This document shows, piece by piece, positions 17,689 through 26,505 of a stretch of 64,000 bases of DNA. The notes below the pieces were generated by a model. It saw only the letters and a program-made list of their open reading frames with translations. It searched no databases and had not been told where the DNA came from. The position numbers and the translations under genes are program-made. Each line of letters begins with the position of its first letter. Position 1 is the first letter of the stretch. Origin of the DNA: Betaproteobacteria bacterium (lineage in GTDB: Bacteria > Pseudomonadota > Gammaproteobacteria > Burkholderiales > Usitatibacteraceae); NCBI GenBank assembly GCA_016720855.1, contig JADKJU010000003.1, forward strand, positions 62,001 to 126,000, read 5' to 3'.

Positions 17689-18240
17689 TCACTTCATCCG
17701 CGAAGGCAGCTTCACCGTCCTGCCGGCGACCATGAACTCGCCGCGGCCCCGGTGGTGTATCGTGCGCCGGCTCCTGCCCGACGCGTCGATCCACGCCGCG
17801 ACCACCTCGAGGATGAAGAAGTTGTACCGGTTGACGAGGCGCGTATCGACGACCCGGCATTCCAGGTTGGCGAAGCATTCGGCCAGCAGCGGTGCCGCCA
17901 CTTGCGAAGCCGGGACCGGCGAGAGGCCGAAGGTGGCGAACTTGTCCACCGTTCGTCCGCTGGTGTTGCCGCAACCCACGACTTTCCTGGCGAGCGCCGA
18001 CGACGGGATGGCGAGCACGCACGCTTTCGATTTCCTCAACAGGTCGAAGGAGAAGTTGCGCCCGCTCACCACGCACCCCACCAGCGGGGGCTCGAATTCC
18101 AGCATCGTGTGCCACGACATCGTCATCACGTTGGCGCGCCCCTTGTGCGCGGTCGTGAGGAGCACCACGGGGCCCGGCTCGAGCAGCCCATAGACCCGCG
18201 AAAGCGCGAGCTTGCGCCGCGGGCGGTTCATGGCGACCAT
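17689..18240 (-). CDS. Flavin reductase-like FMN-binding split-barrel protein
   Basis: Flavin-reductase-domain protein, 183 residues, likely a flavoprotein using FMN and possibly supplying reduced flavin to a partner oxygenase (family-level inference). It shows GPVVLLTTAHKGRANVMTMSWHTMLEFEPPLVGCVVS, the FMN-binding barrel strand pair, and NTSGRTVDKFATFGL. The frame is open upstream, but the ATG at 18240 (or 18231, three codons in) fits best. It is divergent from the universal stress gene 30 bp away and convergent with the ACT protein. Confidence 0.84.
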   Translation of the reverse strand: MVAMNRPRRKLALSRVYGLLEPGPVVLLTTAHKGRANVMTMSWHTMLEFEPPLVGCVVSGRNFSFDLLRKSKACVLAIPSSALARKVVGCGNTSGRTVDKFATFGLSPVPASQVAAPLLAECFANLECRVVDTRLVNRYNFFILEVVAAWIDASGRSRRTIHHRGRGEFMVAGRTVKLPSRMK

Positions 18241-18270
18241 GGCGATTGGTCCACCGGAATGGAGGCTTCC

Positions 18271-18708
18271 ATGTACAAGAGAATACTGCTTGCCTACGAC
18301 GGCTCCCCAACCGGCCAGAAGGCCCTGCTCGACTGCCGCGACGTCGCGCAATGGGGCCAGACGGAACTTTCCCTGATCGCCGTCATGCCGTCGGCCGCCA
18401 TGTTCGTCGGCGCCGAAGGGGGTGTCTACGACGCCGGGGCCGAGGAACGGGACCGGCAGCAGTACCAGGACGTCCTGGACGAGGGACTGAGCCGCCTCGC
18501 GGAGGCGGGGTACAAGGCCACCGGCGAGGTCGTGATCGGGGATCCGGTCGACGAGATCGCGAAGTGCGCGAAGAAGATCGGTGCCGACCTCATCGTCGTC
18601 GGTCACCGGCACCTCGAAGGGTGGGCTGCGCGCTGGTGGCGGGGCTCGGTTTCGCGGGCGCTCATCGAGCACGCGCCCTGCAACGTGCTCGTCGTCATCA
18701 CGCATTGA
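18271..18708 (+). CDS. Universal stress protein, UspA family
   Basis: Single-domain Usp protein, 145 residues. It begins MYKRILLAYDGSPTGQKAL. The ATP-binding loop is ADLIVVGHRHLEGWAARWWRGSVSRALIEHAPCNVLVV, a variant of the G-2x-G-9x-G(S/T) motif. The ATG at 18271 is chosen because a GGAGG ribosome site lies at 18261-18265; an upstream in-frame ATG would place that site inside the coding region. It is monocistronic and probably stress-induced, though no regulator site is seen. Confidence 0.92.
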   Translation: MYKRILLAYDGSPTGQKALLDCRDVAQWGQTELSLIAVMPSAAMFVGAEGGVYDAGAEERDRQQYQDVLDEGLSRLAEAGYKATGEVVIGDPVDEIAKCAKKIGADLIVVGHRHLEGWAARWWRGSVSRALIEHAPCNVLVVITH

Positions 18709-18781
18709 CCCTTTTCCCCGGCCGCGCCGTTTCATGACCTGACCCCGCCATCCCGGCCGGGGCAGCCCGAAAGGAGCCGTC

Positions 18782-19624
18782 ATGAAGCGCTTCACCCTGC
18801 TCGCCGTCGCCGCCGCCATCGCCTTCACCCTGCCCGCCTGCGCGAGCGGGGTCGGCAGCCTCGCCCGCATCACGGTCTTCGACCGAACCGCCAACCGGGA
18901 ACTGCCCGTCCACTGGAAGGACGGGCGCGCCTTTGTCGCCGGGCAGCCGGGAAACGAGTACCAGATTCGCGTGCGCAACGTCGCCGGCGAGGACCTGCTC
19001 GCCGTGGTGAGCGTGGACGGCGTGAACGCGATCACGGGGCAATCGGCCGCCGCCACGCAAAGCGGCTATGTCCTGGCCTCGTACGCCTCGATGGACGTTT
19101 CGGGCTGGCGCAAGAGCATGCAGCGCACGGCTGCGTTCTACTTCACCACGCTTCCTGATTCCTACGCGGCGCGTACCGGCCGGCCCGACGACGTGGGCGT
19201 GATCGGCGTGGCGCTCTTCAAGAGGAAGCCTGCGGAACCGGTGGCGGTCGAGCCGTATCGCCCGATGCCGTTCTCGAAGCAGGAATCGTCGGGCGGGTCC
19301 GCCTCTCCGGCAGCCCCGGCCGCGGCGGCGCCCGCCGAACGAGCCGAGTCACGCGATTCCGTGTCCAAGCGCACGCAGTCGGAGTCGCCGTTGGGCACCG
19401 GTCACGGTCGCGTGGAAACGAACCCGACGCGATGGACGGATTTCGAGCGTGCCTCGCCCTACCCCGTCGAAACGATCTCGATCTACTACGACAGCACGAG
19501 GAACCTCGTTGCCCAGGGCGTGATCCGCGCGGCGCCGATGCCCCGCGACCCGAATCCCTTTCCCGGGTTCGTGCCGGACCCGGTTTCCAGCTATCGCTTC
19601 TGGCACCGGCCGCCGGGTGCCTGA
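18782..19624 (+). CDS. Putative lipoprotein upstream of an ECF sigma factor
   Basis: Predicted outer- or inner-membrane lipoprotein, 280 residues. It has a type II signal peptide with lipobox LPAC (Cys near residue 20). The mature part has a beta-rich N-terminal half, a Ser/Pro/Ala linker (residues ~165-205) and a C-terminal domain ending PDPVSSYRFWHRPPGA. I do not recognise a catalytic motif. It lies 43 bp before an ECF sigma gene and a membrane protein, so a role in envelope sensing is plausible but inferred only from position. AAAGGAG precedes the ATG. Confidence 0.72.
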   Translation: MKRFTLLAVAAAIAFTLPACASGVGSLARITVFDRTANRELPVHWKDGRAFVAGQPGNEYQIRVRNVAGEDLLAVVSVDGVNAITGQSAAATQSGYVLASYASMDVSGWRKSMQRTAAFYFTTLPDSYAARTGRPDDVGVIGVALFKRKPAEPVAVEPYRPMPFSKQESSGGSASPAAPAAAAPAERAESRDSVSKRTQSESPLGTGHGRVETNPTRWTDFERASPYPVETISIYYDSTRNLVAQGVIRAAPMPRDPNPFPGFVPDPVSSYRFWHRPPGA

Positions 19625-19667
19625 ACCGGACGCTTCGCCGGCCACGCGGGCAGCGTAAACTTCCCGC

Positions 19668-20225
19668 GTGCCGGAAACCGACGAACAACTCATGCTCGCC
19701 TTCGCGCAAGGAGACGCCGGCGCGTTCGACCGCCTCTACGCCCGTCACAAGGCAACGGTGTTTCGCTTCATCGCGCGCTCGCTTCCGTCTCGCGCCGACG
19801 CGGAGGAGATCTTCCAGGAAGTCTGGATGAAGGCTGTCGAGGCCCGGGCCCGGTACGAGCCGCGCGCGAAGTTCACGACCTGGATCTACGCCATCGCGCA
19901 CAACCGGCTCGTGGACGTGTGGCGCAAGAAGGGCCTCGTGCTCGTGCCACTCGACGGCGGCGACGATGACGGACGCCCCGGCATCGATCCGCCCGGCGAT
20001 CCGGCCAACGAGCCGTTCGCGCAGGCGTCGACCCGCGAAGCGATGGCCCGATTCGCGCTGGCATTCGAGAAGCTGCCGCCCGCGCAGCGCGAGGCATTCG
20101 TGATGAAGGAGGAAGCGGACATGTCCATCGCCGAAATCGCGGCAGCCACCGGCTCCAGCGAGGAGGCCGCGAAGAGCCGCGTTCGCTATGCGACGGCCCG
20201 GCTCCGGGAGGCCCTCGATGGCTGA
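19668..20225 (+). CDS. ECF-type RNA polymerase sigma factor
   Basis: Extracytoplasmic-function sigma-70 factor, 185 residues. Region 2 is FDRLYARHKATVFRFIARSLPSRADAEEIFQEVWMKAVEAR with FTTWIYAIAHNRLVDVWRK (residues ~15-85). Region 4 is PPAQREAFVMKEEADMSIAEIAAATGSSEEAAKSRVRYATARLREAL (about residue 130 on). The start is GTG. The stop lies inside the next gene (8-bp overlap), so it is translationally coupled to its putative anti-sigma partner. Confidence 0.92.
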   Translation: MPETDEQLMLAFAQGDAGAFDRLYARHKATVFRFIARSLPSRADAEEIFQEVWMKAVEARARYEPRAKFTTWIYAIAHNRLVDVWRKKGLVLVPLDGGDDDGRPGIDPPGDPANEPFAQASTREAMARFALAFEKLPPAQREAFVMKEEADMSIAEIAAATGSSEEAAKSRVRYATARLREALDG

Positions 20226-21042
20226 TCCACGCGACGATCGCGTTTGCGCGGCTTACCGCGACATGCCGGGCGACGGGCCTTCGCCCGCGCTCGATGCCGC
20301 GATCCAGGCCGCTGCCCGGCGGGCCGTGGGATCGAGGCCGGGAGGGGCGCGCCGATGGCAGGTTCCCGTCTCGATCGCCGCCGTGCTCGCGCTCGCCATC
20401 GGGATTTCCCTGAACGTCGATCGCGAGAAGCCGATGGTCGTGGACGGCACGCCGGTTTCATCGGGCAGCGCGGAGTATCCCGTTGCGCAGGCGGCGCCGG
20501 AGACGGAGGAACCTGCCGCGCCCGCCAGTCCGCCGGCCGTTTCCGCAAGTTCTCCGGCGCGCGCTTCGCCTCCGGCACCCGCTTCGCATCCCACGCCTGC
20601 TTCGCCTCCCGCGTCCGCTTCGCATCCCACTCCCGCTTCGCCTCCCGCGACGGCTTCGATGCGAGCTGCGCCTGCCGCGGTCGCTCCCTTGTCTGTCCCG
20701 ATCGCTCCGTTGCCTGCCGCAGTCGCTCCCCCGCCCGCGCAGGCTCCGGCGGCCCTGGCCGTTCCGCCCGTTGCCGCCGGTGCCGCAGCCTCTGCCGACA
20801 ATGCCCGCGCCGCGCCGCAGGTGGCCAAGCGCGCAAAGTCGGAAACGGCTCGCGACTCGGTCACGGCGGAGAAACCCCAGGCGGAGGCGATGCAAACCCC
20901 GGAACGGCGCCTCGAGCGCATCGCCGAACTGCGTGCCCAGGGCCGGCACGACGACGCCGACCGCGCCCTGGCCGAGTTCCGCCGCGCCTATCCCGCCTAT
21001 CGCATCAGCGACGATTGGCTGCGCAAGGTCGAGCGCCGCTAG
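20218..21042 (+). CDS. Putative anti-sigma/membrane partner of the ECF sigma factor
   Basis: A 274-residue protein with a short cytosolic N-terminus (DDRVCAAYRDMPGDGPSPALDAAI), one membrane helix (residues ~49-66) and a long Pro/Ala/Ser periplasmic region. A ten-residue unit SHPTPASPPA appears twice in tandem near residue 125. The C-terminus (RRLERIAELRAQGRHDDADRALAEFRRAYPAYRI) is a conserved module of this anti-sigma-like group. It overlaps the sigma gene by 8 bp. No ZAS zinc motif is seen, so an anti-sigma role rests on position and topology. Confidence 0.75.
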   Translation: MADPRDDRVCAAYRDMPGDGPSPALDAAIQAAARRAVGSRPGGARRWQVPVSIAAVLALAIGISLNVDREKPMVVDGTPVSSGSAEYPVAQAAPETEEPAAPASPPAVSASSPARASPPAPASHPTPASPPASASHPTPASPPATASMRAAPAAVAPLSVPIAPLPAAVAPPPAQAPAALAVPPVAAGAAASADNARAAPQVAKRAKSETARDSVTAEKPQAEAMQTPERRLERIAELRAQGRHDDADRALAEFRRAYPAYRISDDWLRKVERR

Positions 21043-21087
21043 GGACAGGCATTGCGGACGCCCGGTTCTCCGGAACCGTCCCCGGGA

Positions 21088-21570
21088 TCAGAGGAGGCAG
21101 GAGAGGCGCTCTTCGCGCAGGGTCGCGAAGCCGTGGCGCTCGTAGAAGCGCCGGGCGCCGGGGTTGTCGAAATGGGTGGCGGTGTCGATGCGCGTCACGC
21201 CCGACCTGCGCAGCTCGGCCTTGAGGGAATCGAGCATGGCCGAGCCGATGCCCTGCCCTTCCAGCCCCGGCCGCACGTTCACGTCGTCGAGCTTTGCCAC
21301 GAGCGTGCCGCGCGAGGTGGAGATGGCGAAGCAGGCCACGCAGCAGCCCACGACGTCGGCGCCCCGCCGTGCCATCCAGACGAAGCCCAGTTCGGGCCTG
21401 CCGACGAAGAGCGCGAGCGCGCCCCGCAACGCCTCCGGCCCGCCATCACCATAGCGCGCGGCGACGTCGAGGTAGTGCGGATCGGCCCGCAGGAAGGCGA
21501 GAAAGAGGTCGAAGGCCGCGTCGCGCTCCTGCGCTCCCATCCGCGCGAACGACAACGGCGCCGGGTTCAT
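21088..21570 (-). CDS. GNAT family N-acetyltransferase
   Basis: Single GNAT domain, 160 residues. The acetyl-CoA-binding motif A is DDVNVRPGLEGQGIGSAMLDSLKAELR (with the Q/RxxGxG/A pattern, about residue 103). Motif B follows as the family ending GARRFYERHGFATLREE. The acceptor is unknown. It overlaps the upstream ABM gene by 4 bp and is convergent with the anti-sigma-like gene, 45 bp apart. Confidence 0.85.
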   Translation of the reverse strand: MNPAPLSFARMGAQERDAAFDLFLAFLRADPHYLDVAARYGDGGPEALRGALALFVGRPELGFVWMARRGADVVGCCVACFAISTSRGTLVAKLDDVNVRPGLEGQGIGSAMLDSLKAELRRSGVTRIDTATHFDNPGARRFYERHGFATLREERLSCLL

Positions 21571-21899
21571 TTCCGCTCAGGGGGCGCCGGGCCCTTCTCG
21601 CCGGCAACACCGTAGGCGCCAAGCCGGGTTTCCGAGAGCGTGAGGGATTCGAAGCGGCGATCGAGCCGGTCGTAGTCGCTTTCGTGATCGCCGAGGAAGG
21701 CGCTGTACGCCTCCTCGCTCGCCCAGCGGTCGATCGTGACGAACTCGCCGGGCCGCTCGTCGTCCGCGAGGAGTTCCGTTCCGAGATAGTCCTTCGCGGA
21801 CGAGAAGAACTTCGCCCACTCGCCCTTCGGGCCGTAGGCCTTCGCGAACTTCGCCTCGTGGGCGGGTTCGACGCGGTAACGCCATATCACAACGTACAC
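21567..21899 (-). CDS. Antibiotic biosynthesis monooxygenase (ABM) domain protein
   Basis: Small dimeric alpha/beta-barrel protein, 110 residues, beginning MYVVIWRYRVEPAHEAKFAKAYG. It has the ABM pattern of a conserved Trp in the middle (WASEEAYSAFL). Such proteins range from quinol monooxygenases to heme-degrading enzymes, and the sequence does not say which. It is coupled to the GNAT gene by an ATGA overlap. Confidence 0.78.
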   Translation of the reverse strand: MYVVIWRYRVEPAHEAKFAKAYGPKGEWAKFFSSAKDYLGTELLADDERPGEFVTIDRWASEEAYSAFLGDHESDYDRLDRRFESLTLSETRLGAYGVAGEKGPAPPERK

Positions 21900-21934
21900 G
21901 GCGCCTCCTTCTGCGTAATGGGGTCGGGTTACTC

Positions 21935-21957
21935 AAAAAAGGGGACAGAACCCTTTT
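21935..21957. repeat. AAAAGGGG hairpin unit at the purL 3' end
   Basis: A single hairpin unit: AAAAAAGGGG, loop ACAGA, then ACCCTTTT on the plus strand. It begins one base past the purL stop (21958-21960, read on the minus strand). On that strand it is a short GGG/CCC stem flanked by A and T runs, so it could terminate purL transcription. It belongs to the repeat family also seen at 25968, 40915 and 42795. Confidence 0.8.
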
Positions 21958-24900
21958 CTACCCGAGCCACACCCGGGCATTGCGGAACATGCGCATCCAC
22001 GGCGAATCCTCGCCCCAGCCATCCGGGTGCCAGGACATGAGCACCGTGCGGAACACGCGCTCCGGGTGCGGCATCATGATCGTGAACCGGCCGTCGGGCG
22101 TGGTGACGCTCGTGATGCCGCCGGGCGAACCGTTGGCGTTGTAGGGGTACGCCTGCGTGGGCTTGCCGCGGTTGTCCACGAAGCGCGCAGCCACGAGGTA
22201 CTGGCAGGCTTCGAGCGACTTCGCGTCCCGGAACGTGGCCTTGCCCTCGCCGTGCGCCGTGACGATCGGGATCCGGCTGCCTTCCATGCCGGCGAAGAGG
22301 ATCGAGGGCGACTTCTGCACCTCCATGAGAGCGAAGCGCGACTCGTACTGCTCGGAGAGGTTGCGCTCGAAGTGCGGCCAGTTCTGCGCTCCGGGGATGA
22401 TGGACTTCAGGTTCGACACCATCTGGCAGCCGTTGCAGGCCCCCAGCGCGAAGGAATCGGCGCGGCCGAAGAACGCCTCGAACTCGTCGCGCGCCCGCGC
22501 ATTGAAGAGGATCGACTTGGCCCATCCCTCTCCCGCGCCCAGCGTATCGCCGTAGCTGAAGCCGCCGCACGCCGCGAAGCCCTTGAAATCCGAGAGCTTC
22601 ACGCGCCCGGCGATGATGTCGCTCATGTGCACGTCGAAGGCAGCAAATCCGGCGCGATCGAACGACGCCGCCATTTCCATCTGGCCGTTGACGCCCTGCT
22701 CGCGCAGGATCGCGATCTTCGGCCGGGCGCCCCTTGCGATGAACGGCGCGGCAATGTCCTCGGCCGGATCGAAGGAGAGCTTCGCGTGCAGCCCCGGATC
22801 GCCCGCATCGAGGATCCGGTCGTATTCCTCGTCGGCGCAGGCCGGGTTGTCGCGCAGGCGCTGGATGGCGTGCGTGACCGACGACCACTCGCGGTGCAGG
22901 TCGATGCGCTTCTCCGCCAGCACGGGCTTGCCGTTCACGATCACGCGTACCTGGCCGTCCGCATTGGGATGCCCGATCACGTGCGACTCGCGCGAAAGGC
23001 CCGCCTCGCGAAGCGCCTGCATCACCGCCGCGCGATCGTCCTTCCTCACCTGCAGCACCGCCCCCAGTTCCTCGCAGAAGAGCACCGCGAGGATGCGCTC
23101 GGCGAGGTTGCCGGCAAGCACGTCGGTCTGGCGCTCATGGCCATCGACGTCGAGCTGCTTCGGGTCGAGCGCGAGGTTGTCGAGATAGACGGTCACTCCC
23201 GAGCGGCCGGCGAAGGCCATCTCGCAGAGCGTGGCAAAGAGGCCCCCATCCGACCGGTCGTGATAGGCGATGATTCTCCCGTCCGCGTTCAGCGACTGGA
23301 TCGCGCCGAAGAACGCCGCGAGCTTTGCAGGCTCGTCCAGATCGGGCGCCACGTCGCCGAGCTGGCCGCTCACCTGCGCAAGCGCCGAGCCGCCAAGGCG
23401 ATTCCTGCCGCCCCCCAGGTCGATGAGGACGATCTCGGTCGCGCCGAGGTCGGTGCGAAGCTGGGGCGTGAGAGTTCTCCTCGCATCCGTCACCGGCGCA
23501 AAGGCCGAGATGATGAGGGAGAGCGGCGCGGTGACGGCCTTCGCCTCGCCCGTGACGGCGTCCTTCCACGTCGTCTTCATCGACATGGAATCCTTGCCGA
23601 CGGGAATCGACACACCGAGCGCGGGGCAAAGCTCCATGCCGACCGCCTTCACGGTGTCGAAGAGCGAAGCATCCTCGCCCGGATGCCCCGCCGCGCACAT
23701 CCAGTTGGCGGACAGCTTGACGTCGCCCAGGCTTGCGATTGGCGCGGCCGCGATGTTCGTGATCGCCTCGCCCACCGCCATGCGCCCCGAAGCGGGACCG
23801 TCGATGAGCGCGACCGGCGTGCGCTCGCCGATCGCCATCGCCTCGCCGAGATAGGTCCCGTAGCCCATCGTCGTGACGGCGCAATCGGCGACCGGCACCT
23901 GCCAGGGGCCGACCATCTGGTCGCGAACGCACATCCCGCCCACGGAACGGTCGCCGATGGTGACGAGGAAAGTCTTGTCCGCAACGGCCGGCAACCGGAG
24001 CACGCGGCGGGCCGCGTCCTTGAGGTCGATCGCGGAAGTGTCGAGCGGTTCGAGCGTCCTCGCCACACGCTTCACGTCGCGGTGCATGCGCGGCGGCTTG
24101 CCCAGGAGCACCTCCAGCGGCATGTCCACCGGCCTGTTCCCGAACTGCGGGTCCTCGACCACGAGCTGGTCATCCGCCCGCGCCCGCCCCACCACCGCGT
24201 AGGGGCAGCGTTCGCGTTCGCAGAATCGCTCGAAGTGCGCCAGCCGGTCCGCCGGAATCGCGAGCACGTAGCGCTCCTGCGACTCGTTGGACCAGATCTG
24301 CATCGGCGTCATGCCCGGCTCTTCGTTGGGCACCTTGCGCAGGTCGAAGGCCGCGCCCACGCCGCCGGAGTGCGCGAGCTCCGGGAACGCGTTCGAGAGC
24401 CCGCCCGCACCCACGTCGTGGACTGACAGGATCGGGTTCGCCTCTCCCATCTGCCAGCACGCGTCGATCACCTCCTGGCAACGGCGCTCGAGTTCCGCAT
24501 TGGCGCGCTGCACGGAATCGAAATCCAGTGACTCGGTGTTGGTGCCGCTCGCCATCGAGGAGGCCGCACCGCCGCCCAGACCGATGAGGAACGAAGGGCC
24601 GCCCAGGTGCACGAAGACGGTGTTCGCGTCGAACCCCTGCTTCAGCACGTGCCGGCCGGAAATGTTTCCCAGGCCCCCGGCCAGCATGATGGGCTTGTGG
24701 TAGCCGCGCACCTCGCCCGCGACGGGCATCTCGAAGGTGCGGAAGTAGCCGGCGAGATTGGGCCGGCCGAACTCGTTGTTGTAGGCGGCGCCACCGATGG
24801 GGCCCTCGACCATGATCGCGAGCGGTGTGGCGATTCGCCCCGGTTTTCCGTAGTCGCCTTCCCAGGGCTCGCGCTGCCCCGGAAGATTCAGGTTCGAGAC

Positions 24901-25938
24901 GCAGAACCCGGTGAGGCCGGCCTTGGGCTTCGCGCCCGTGCCGGTTGCGCCCTCGTCGCGGATCTCTCCGCCCGCGCCCGTGCCCGCGCCGGGGTGCGGG
25001 GCGATGGCTGTCGGGTGGTTGTGGGTCTCCACCTTCATCAGGATGTGCGCGACATCGCGGTGGTAACCCCAGCCCTGCTCCGCATCGGGGAAGAAGCGTT
25101 CGATCTCGGCGCCTTCCATGATCGCGGAGTTGTCCGAATACGCGACCACGGTGCCGCGCGGGCTCACGGCGTGCGTATTTCGGATCATCTGGAAAAGCGA
25201 CTTGTCCTGGCGCGCTCCGTCGAGGGTCCACGAGGCATTGAATATCTTGTGCCGGCAATGCTCGCTGTTGGCCTGCGCGAACATCATGAGTTCCACGTCG
25301 GTGGGGTTTCGGCCCATCCTCGCGAAGTTCTCGACGAGGTAGTCGATCTCGTCGGGCGCCAGCGCGAGTCCCAGGGCGGCGTTGGCTTCCTCCAGCGCCA
25401 GCCTGCCGCGGCCCACGAGGTCGACCGTCGCGAGCGGCCCCGGCGACCGGTGCGCGAAAAGCTGCGACGCCTCGGCCAGCGTGTTCACCACGGTCTCGGT
25501 CATGCGGTCGTGGATGGCGGTGGCGAGCGCTCGGTCCTCGTCGTCGGCCAGGGGCTTGCCGCCCTTCTTCGCGAAGTGCCAGGCCACGCCGCGTTCCAGC
25601 CGCACGACCTTCTCCAGCCCGCAGTTGTGCGCGATGTCGGTCGCCTTGGACGACCACGGCGACACAGTGCCGAAGCGGGGCAGAACGACCCGCAGCTCGC
25701 CCATCGGATCCTCGCGGCCCGGCGTTCCGTAGGTGAGGATCTTCGCGAGGACGTCGGTTTCCGCGGCCGTGAGGGACTCGGCGACGAGCGCGAAATGGAC
25801 GAAGCGGGTGTCGATCGCAACGGCTTCGCGCAGGCCCGGTTTCAGTCCGGCAACGAGCTTTTCGACGCGGAAGGCAGACAGTGCGACGCTGCCGTGCAGC
25901 GTAAGGAGGGGCTGCGCAGGCGCGACGTGCGAATTCAT
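21958..25938 (-). CDS. purL: Phosphoribosylformylglycinamidine synthase, single-chain form
   Basis: Fourth step of purine synthesis: FGAR to FGAM using glutamine and ATP. At 1326 residues this is the long proteobacterial type, with an N-terminal PurS-like part, tandem synthase halves (DVGAGGLSNAFPEL; HDRSDGGLFATLCEMAF) and a C-terminal glutamine amidotransferase. The amidotransferase has its nucleophile in GACNGCQM and its His/Glu in PHPERVFR. A TTG at 25944 would lengthen it by two codons, but the ATG at 25938 is preferred. That ATG lies exactly six bases past a TATAAT, so the mRNA may be leaderless. Confidence 0.97.
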   Translation of the reverse strand: MNSHVAPAQPLLTLHGSVALSAFRVEKLVAGLKPGLREAVAIDTRFVHFALVAESLTAAETDVLAKILTYGTPGREDPMGELRVVLPRFGTVSPWSSKATDIAHNCGLEKVVRLERGVAWHFAKKGGKPLADDEDRALATAIHDRMTETVVNTLAEASQLFAHRSPGPLATVDLVGRGRLALEEANAALGLALAPDEIDYLVENFARMGRNPTDVELMMFAQANSEHCRHKIFNASWTLDGARQDKSLFQMIRNTHAVSPRGTVVAYSDNSAIMEGAEIERFFPDAEQGWGYHRDVAHILMKVETHNHPTAIAPHPGAGTGAGGEIRDEGATGTGAKPKAGLTGFCVSNLNLPGQREPWEGDYGKPGRIATPLAIMVEGPIGGAAYNNEFGRPNLAGYFRTFEMPVAGEVRGYHKPIMLAGGLGNISGRHVLKQGFDANTVFVHLGGPSFLIGLGGGAASSMASGTNTESLDFDSVQRANAELERRCQEVIDACWQMGEANPILSVHDVGAGGLSNAFPELAHSGGVGAAFDLRKVPNEEPGMTPMQIWSNESQERYVLAIPADRLAHFERFCERERCPYAVVGRARADDQLVVEDPQFGNRPVDMPLEVLLGKPPRMHRDVKRVARTLEPLDTSAIDLKDAARRVLRLPAVADKTFLVTIGDRSVGGMCVRDQMVGPWQVPVADCAVTTMGYGTYLGEAMAIGERTPVALIDGPASGRMAVGEAITNIAAAPIASLGDVKLSANWMCAAGHPGEDASLFDTVKAVGMELCPALGVSIPVGKDSMSMKTTWKDAVTGEAKAVTAPLSLIISAFAPVTDARRTLTPQLRTDLGATEIVLIDLGGGRNRLGGSALAQVSGQLGDVAPDLDEPAKLAAFFGAIQSLNADGRIIAYHDRSDGGLFATLCEMAFAGRSGVTVYLDNLALDPKQLDVDGHERQTDVLAGNLAERILAVLFCEELGAVLQVRKDDRAAVMQALREAGLSRESHVIGHPNADGQVRVIVNGKPVLAEKRIDLHREWSSVTHAIQRLRDNPACADEEYDRILDAGDPGLHAKLSFDPAEDIAAPFIARGARPKIAILREQGVNGQMEMAASFDRAGFAAFDVHMSDIIAGRVKLSDFKGFAACGGFSYGDTLGAGEGWAKSILFNARARDEFEAFFGRADSFALGACNGCQMVSNLKSIIPGAQNWPHFERNLSEQYESRFALMEVQKSPSILFAGMEGSRIPIVTAHGEGKATFRDAKSLEACQYLVAARFVDNRGKPTQAYPYNANGSPGGITSVTTPDGRFTIMMPHPERVFRTVLMSWHPDGWGEDSPWMRMFRNARVWLG

Positions 25939-25944
25939 GCCCAA

Positions 25945-25950
25945 ATTATA
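25945..25950 (-). promoter_or_regulatory. -10 element of purL with start codon at the predicted +1
   Basis: TATAAT on the minus strand is followed by six bases and then the purL ATG, which puts the A of the start codon at the expected transcription start. No Shine-Dalgarno sequence fits between them. A T-rich stretch from the neighbouring repeat lies about where a -35 would be. Confidence 0.55.
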
Positions 25951-25967
25951 CCGGAGCGGAAACGCAC

Positions 25968-26020
25968 AAAAAGGGGACAGACCCCTTTTCGGGAAAAGAC
26001 GGGAAAAGGGGTCTGTCCCC
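25968..26020. repeat. Paired AAAAGGGG hairpins between purL and ygfX
   Basis: Two copies of the hairpin in inverted orientation: 25968-25989 (stem AAAAGGGG/CCCCTTTT, loop ACAGA) and 26004-26020 (same stem, loop TCTGT), separated by 14 bases. The last C is the first base of the ygfX stop triplet, so the repeat directly abuts the end of that gene. It also lies just upstream of the purL promoter. Confidence 0.85.
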
Positions 26021-26496
26021 TATCGCCACCGCAAGAGGATGCGCAGGCGGCGGAAGGACTCCGCATCCACCGCATCGGGTGCGATCAGCGCCGCGCGCGC
26101 AAATCGCGCGCCTTCGGGGCGCCATCGGACGAGCGTGAGCCAGGGGGCGACGAAGGACCCGTCCTCGACTCGCCCGGCAAGCCGGCGACCGTCGACGCCC
26201 TCGATCTCGATCCGGCCGGAGAGATCCACGATCAGGCGCCGCGGGGCATCGGGCACCTCCCGCCAGGCGTGCCGTCGGGCTGCCCGGATCGCGGCGATCG
26301 CCAGCGCACAGGTGAGTACGGCCTTCGCAGCCGGCGACACGGCGGCGGCCAGGATGGCAGCCAGGGCCGCGGCCGCCACCCCGGTGATCCAGGCCTCGAT
26401 CAGACGCGACGGTCCCGGCGCGATGTCCACACGCCACGCAGGCGCGCGCACCGGTGCCCCACCGCTATACTTGAACGTATCGATCCTTGGCGCCAT
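26020..26496 (-). CDS. ygfX: YgfX/CptA-like membrane protein
   Basis: Small inner-membrane protein, 158 residues, of the YgfX (CptA) type, described in E. coli as the toxin partner of SdhE/CptB that affects cytoskeletal proteins. Two adjacent helices (residues ~30-70, rich in Ala) are followed by a basic, beta-rich cytosolic part with the WLTLVRW-like stretch. The frame opens further upstream, but the ATG at 26496, nine bases from the divergent ygfZ start, fits the family. No sdhE gene is adjacent. The assignment rests on size, topology and the ygfZ neighbour. Confidence 0.62.
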   Translation of the reverse strand: MAPRIDTFKYSGGAPVRAPAWRVDIAPGPSRLIEAWITGVAAAALAAILAAAVSPAAKAVLTCALAIAAIRAARRHAWREVPDAPRRLIVDLSGRIEIEGVDGRRLAGRVEDGSFVAPWLTLVRWRPEGARFARAALIAPDAVDAESFRRLRILLRWR

Positions 26497-26505
26497 GTCC
26501 GACCC

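Noticed and set aside
22027..24426. A 799-residue open frame antisense to purL
   Set aside because: It is a GC-rich shadow frame, rich in Arg/His/Ala, with no start context; purL motifs on the other strand are unambiguous.
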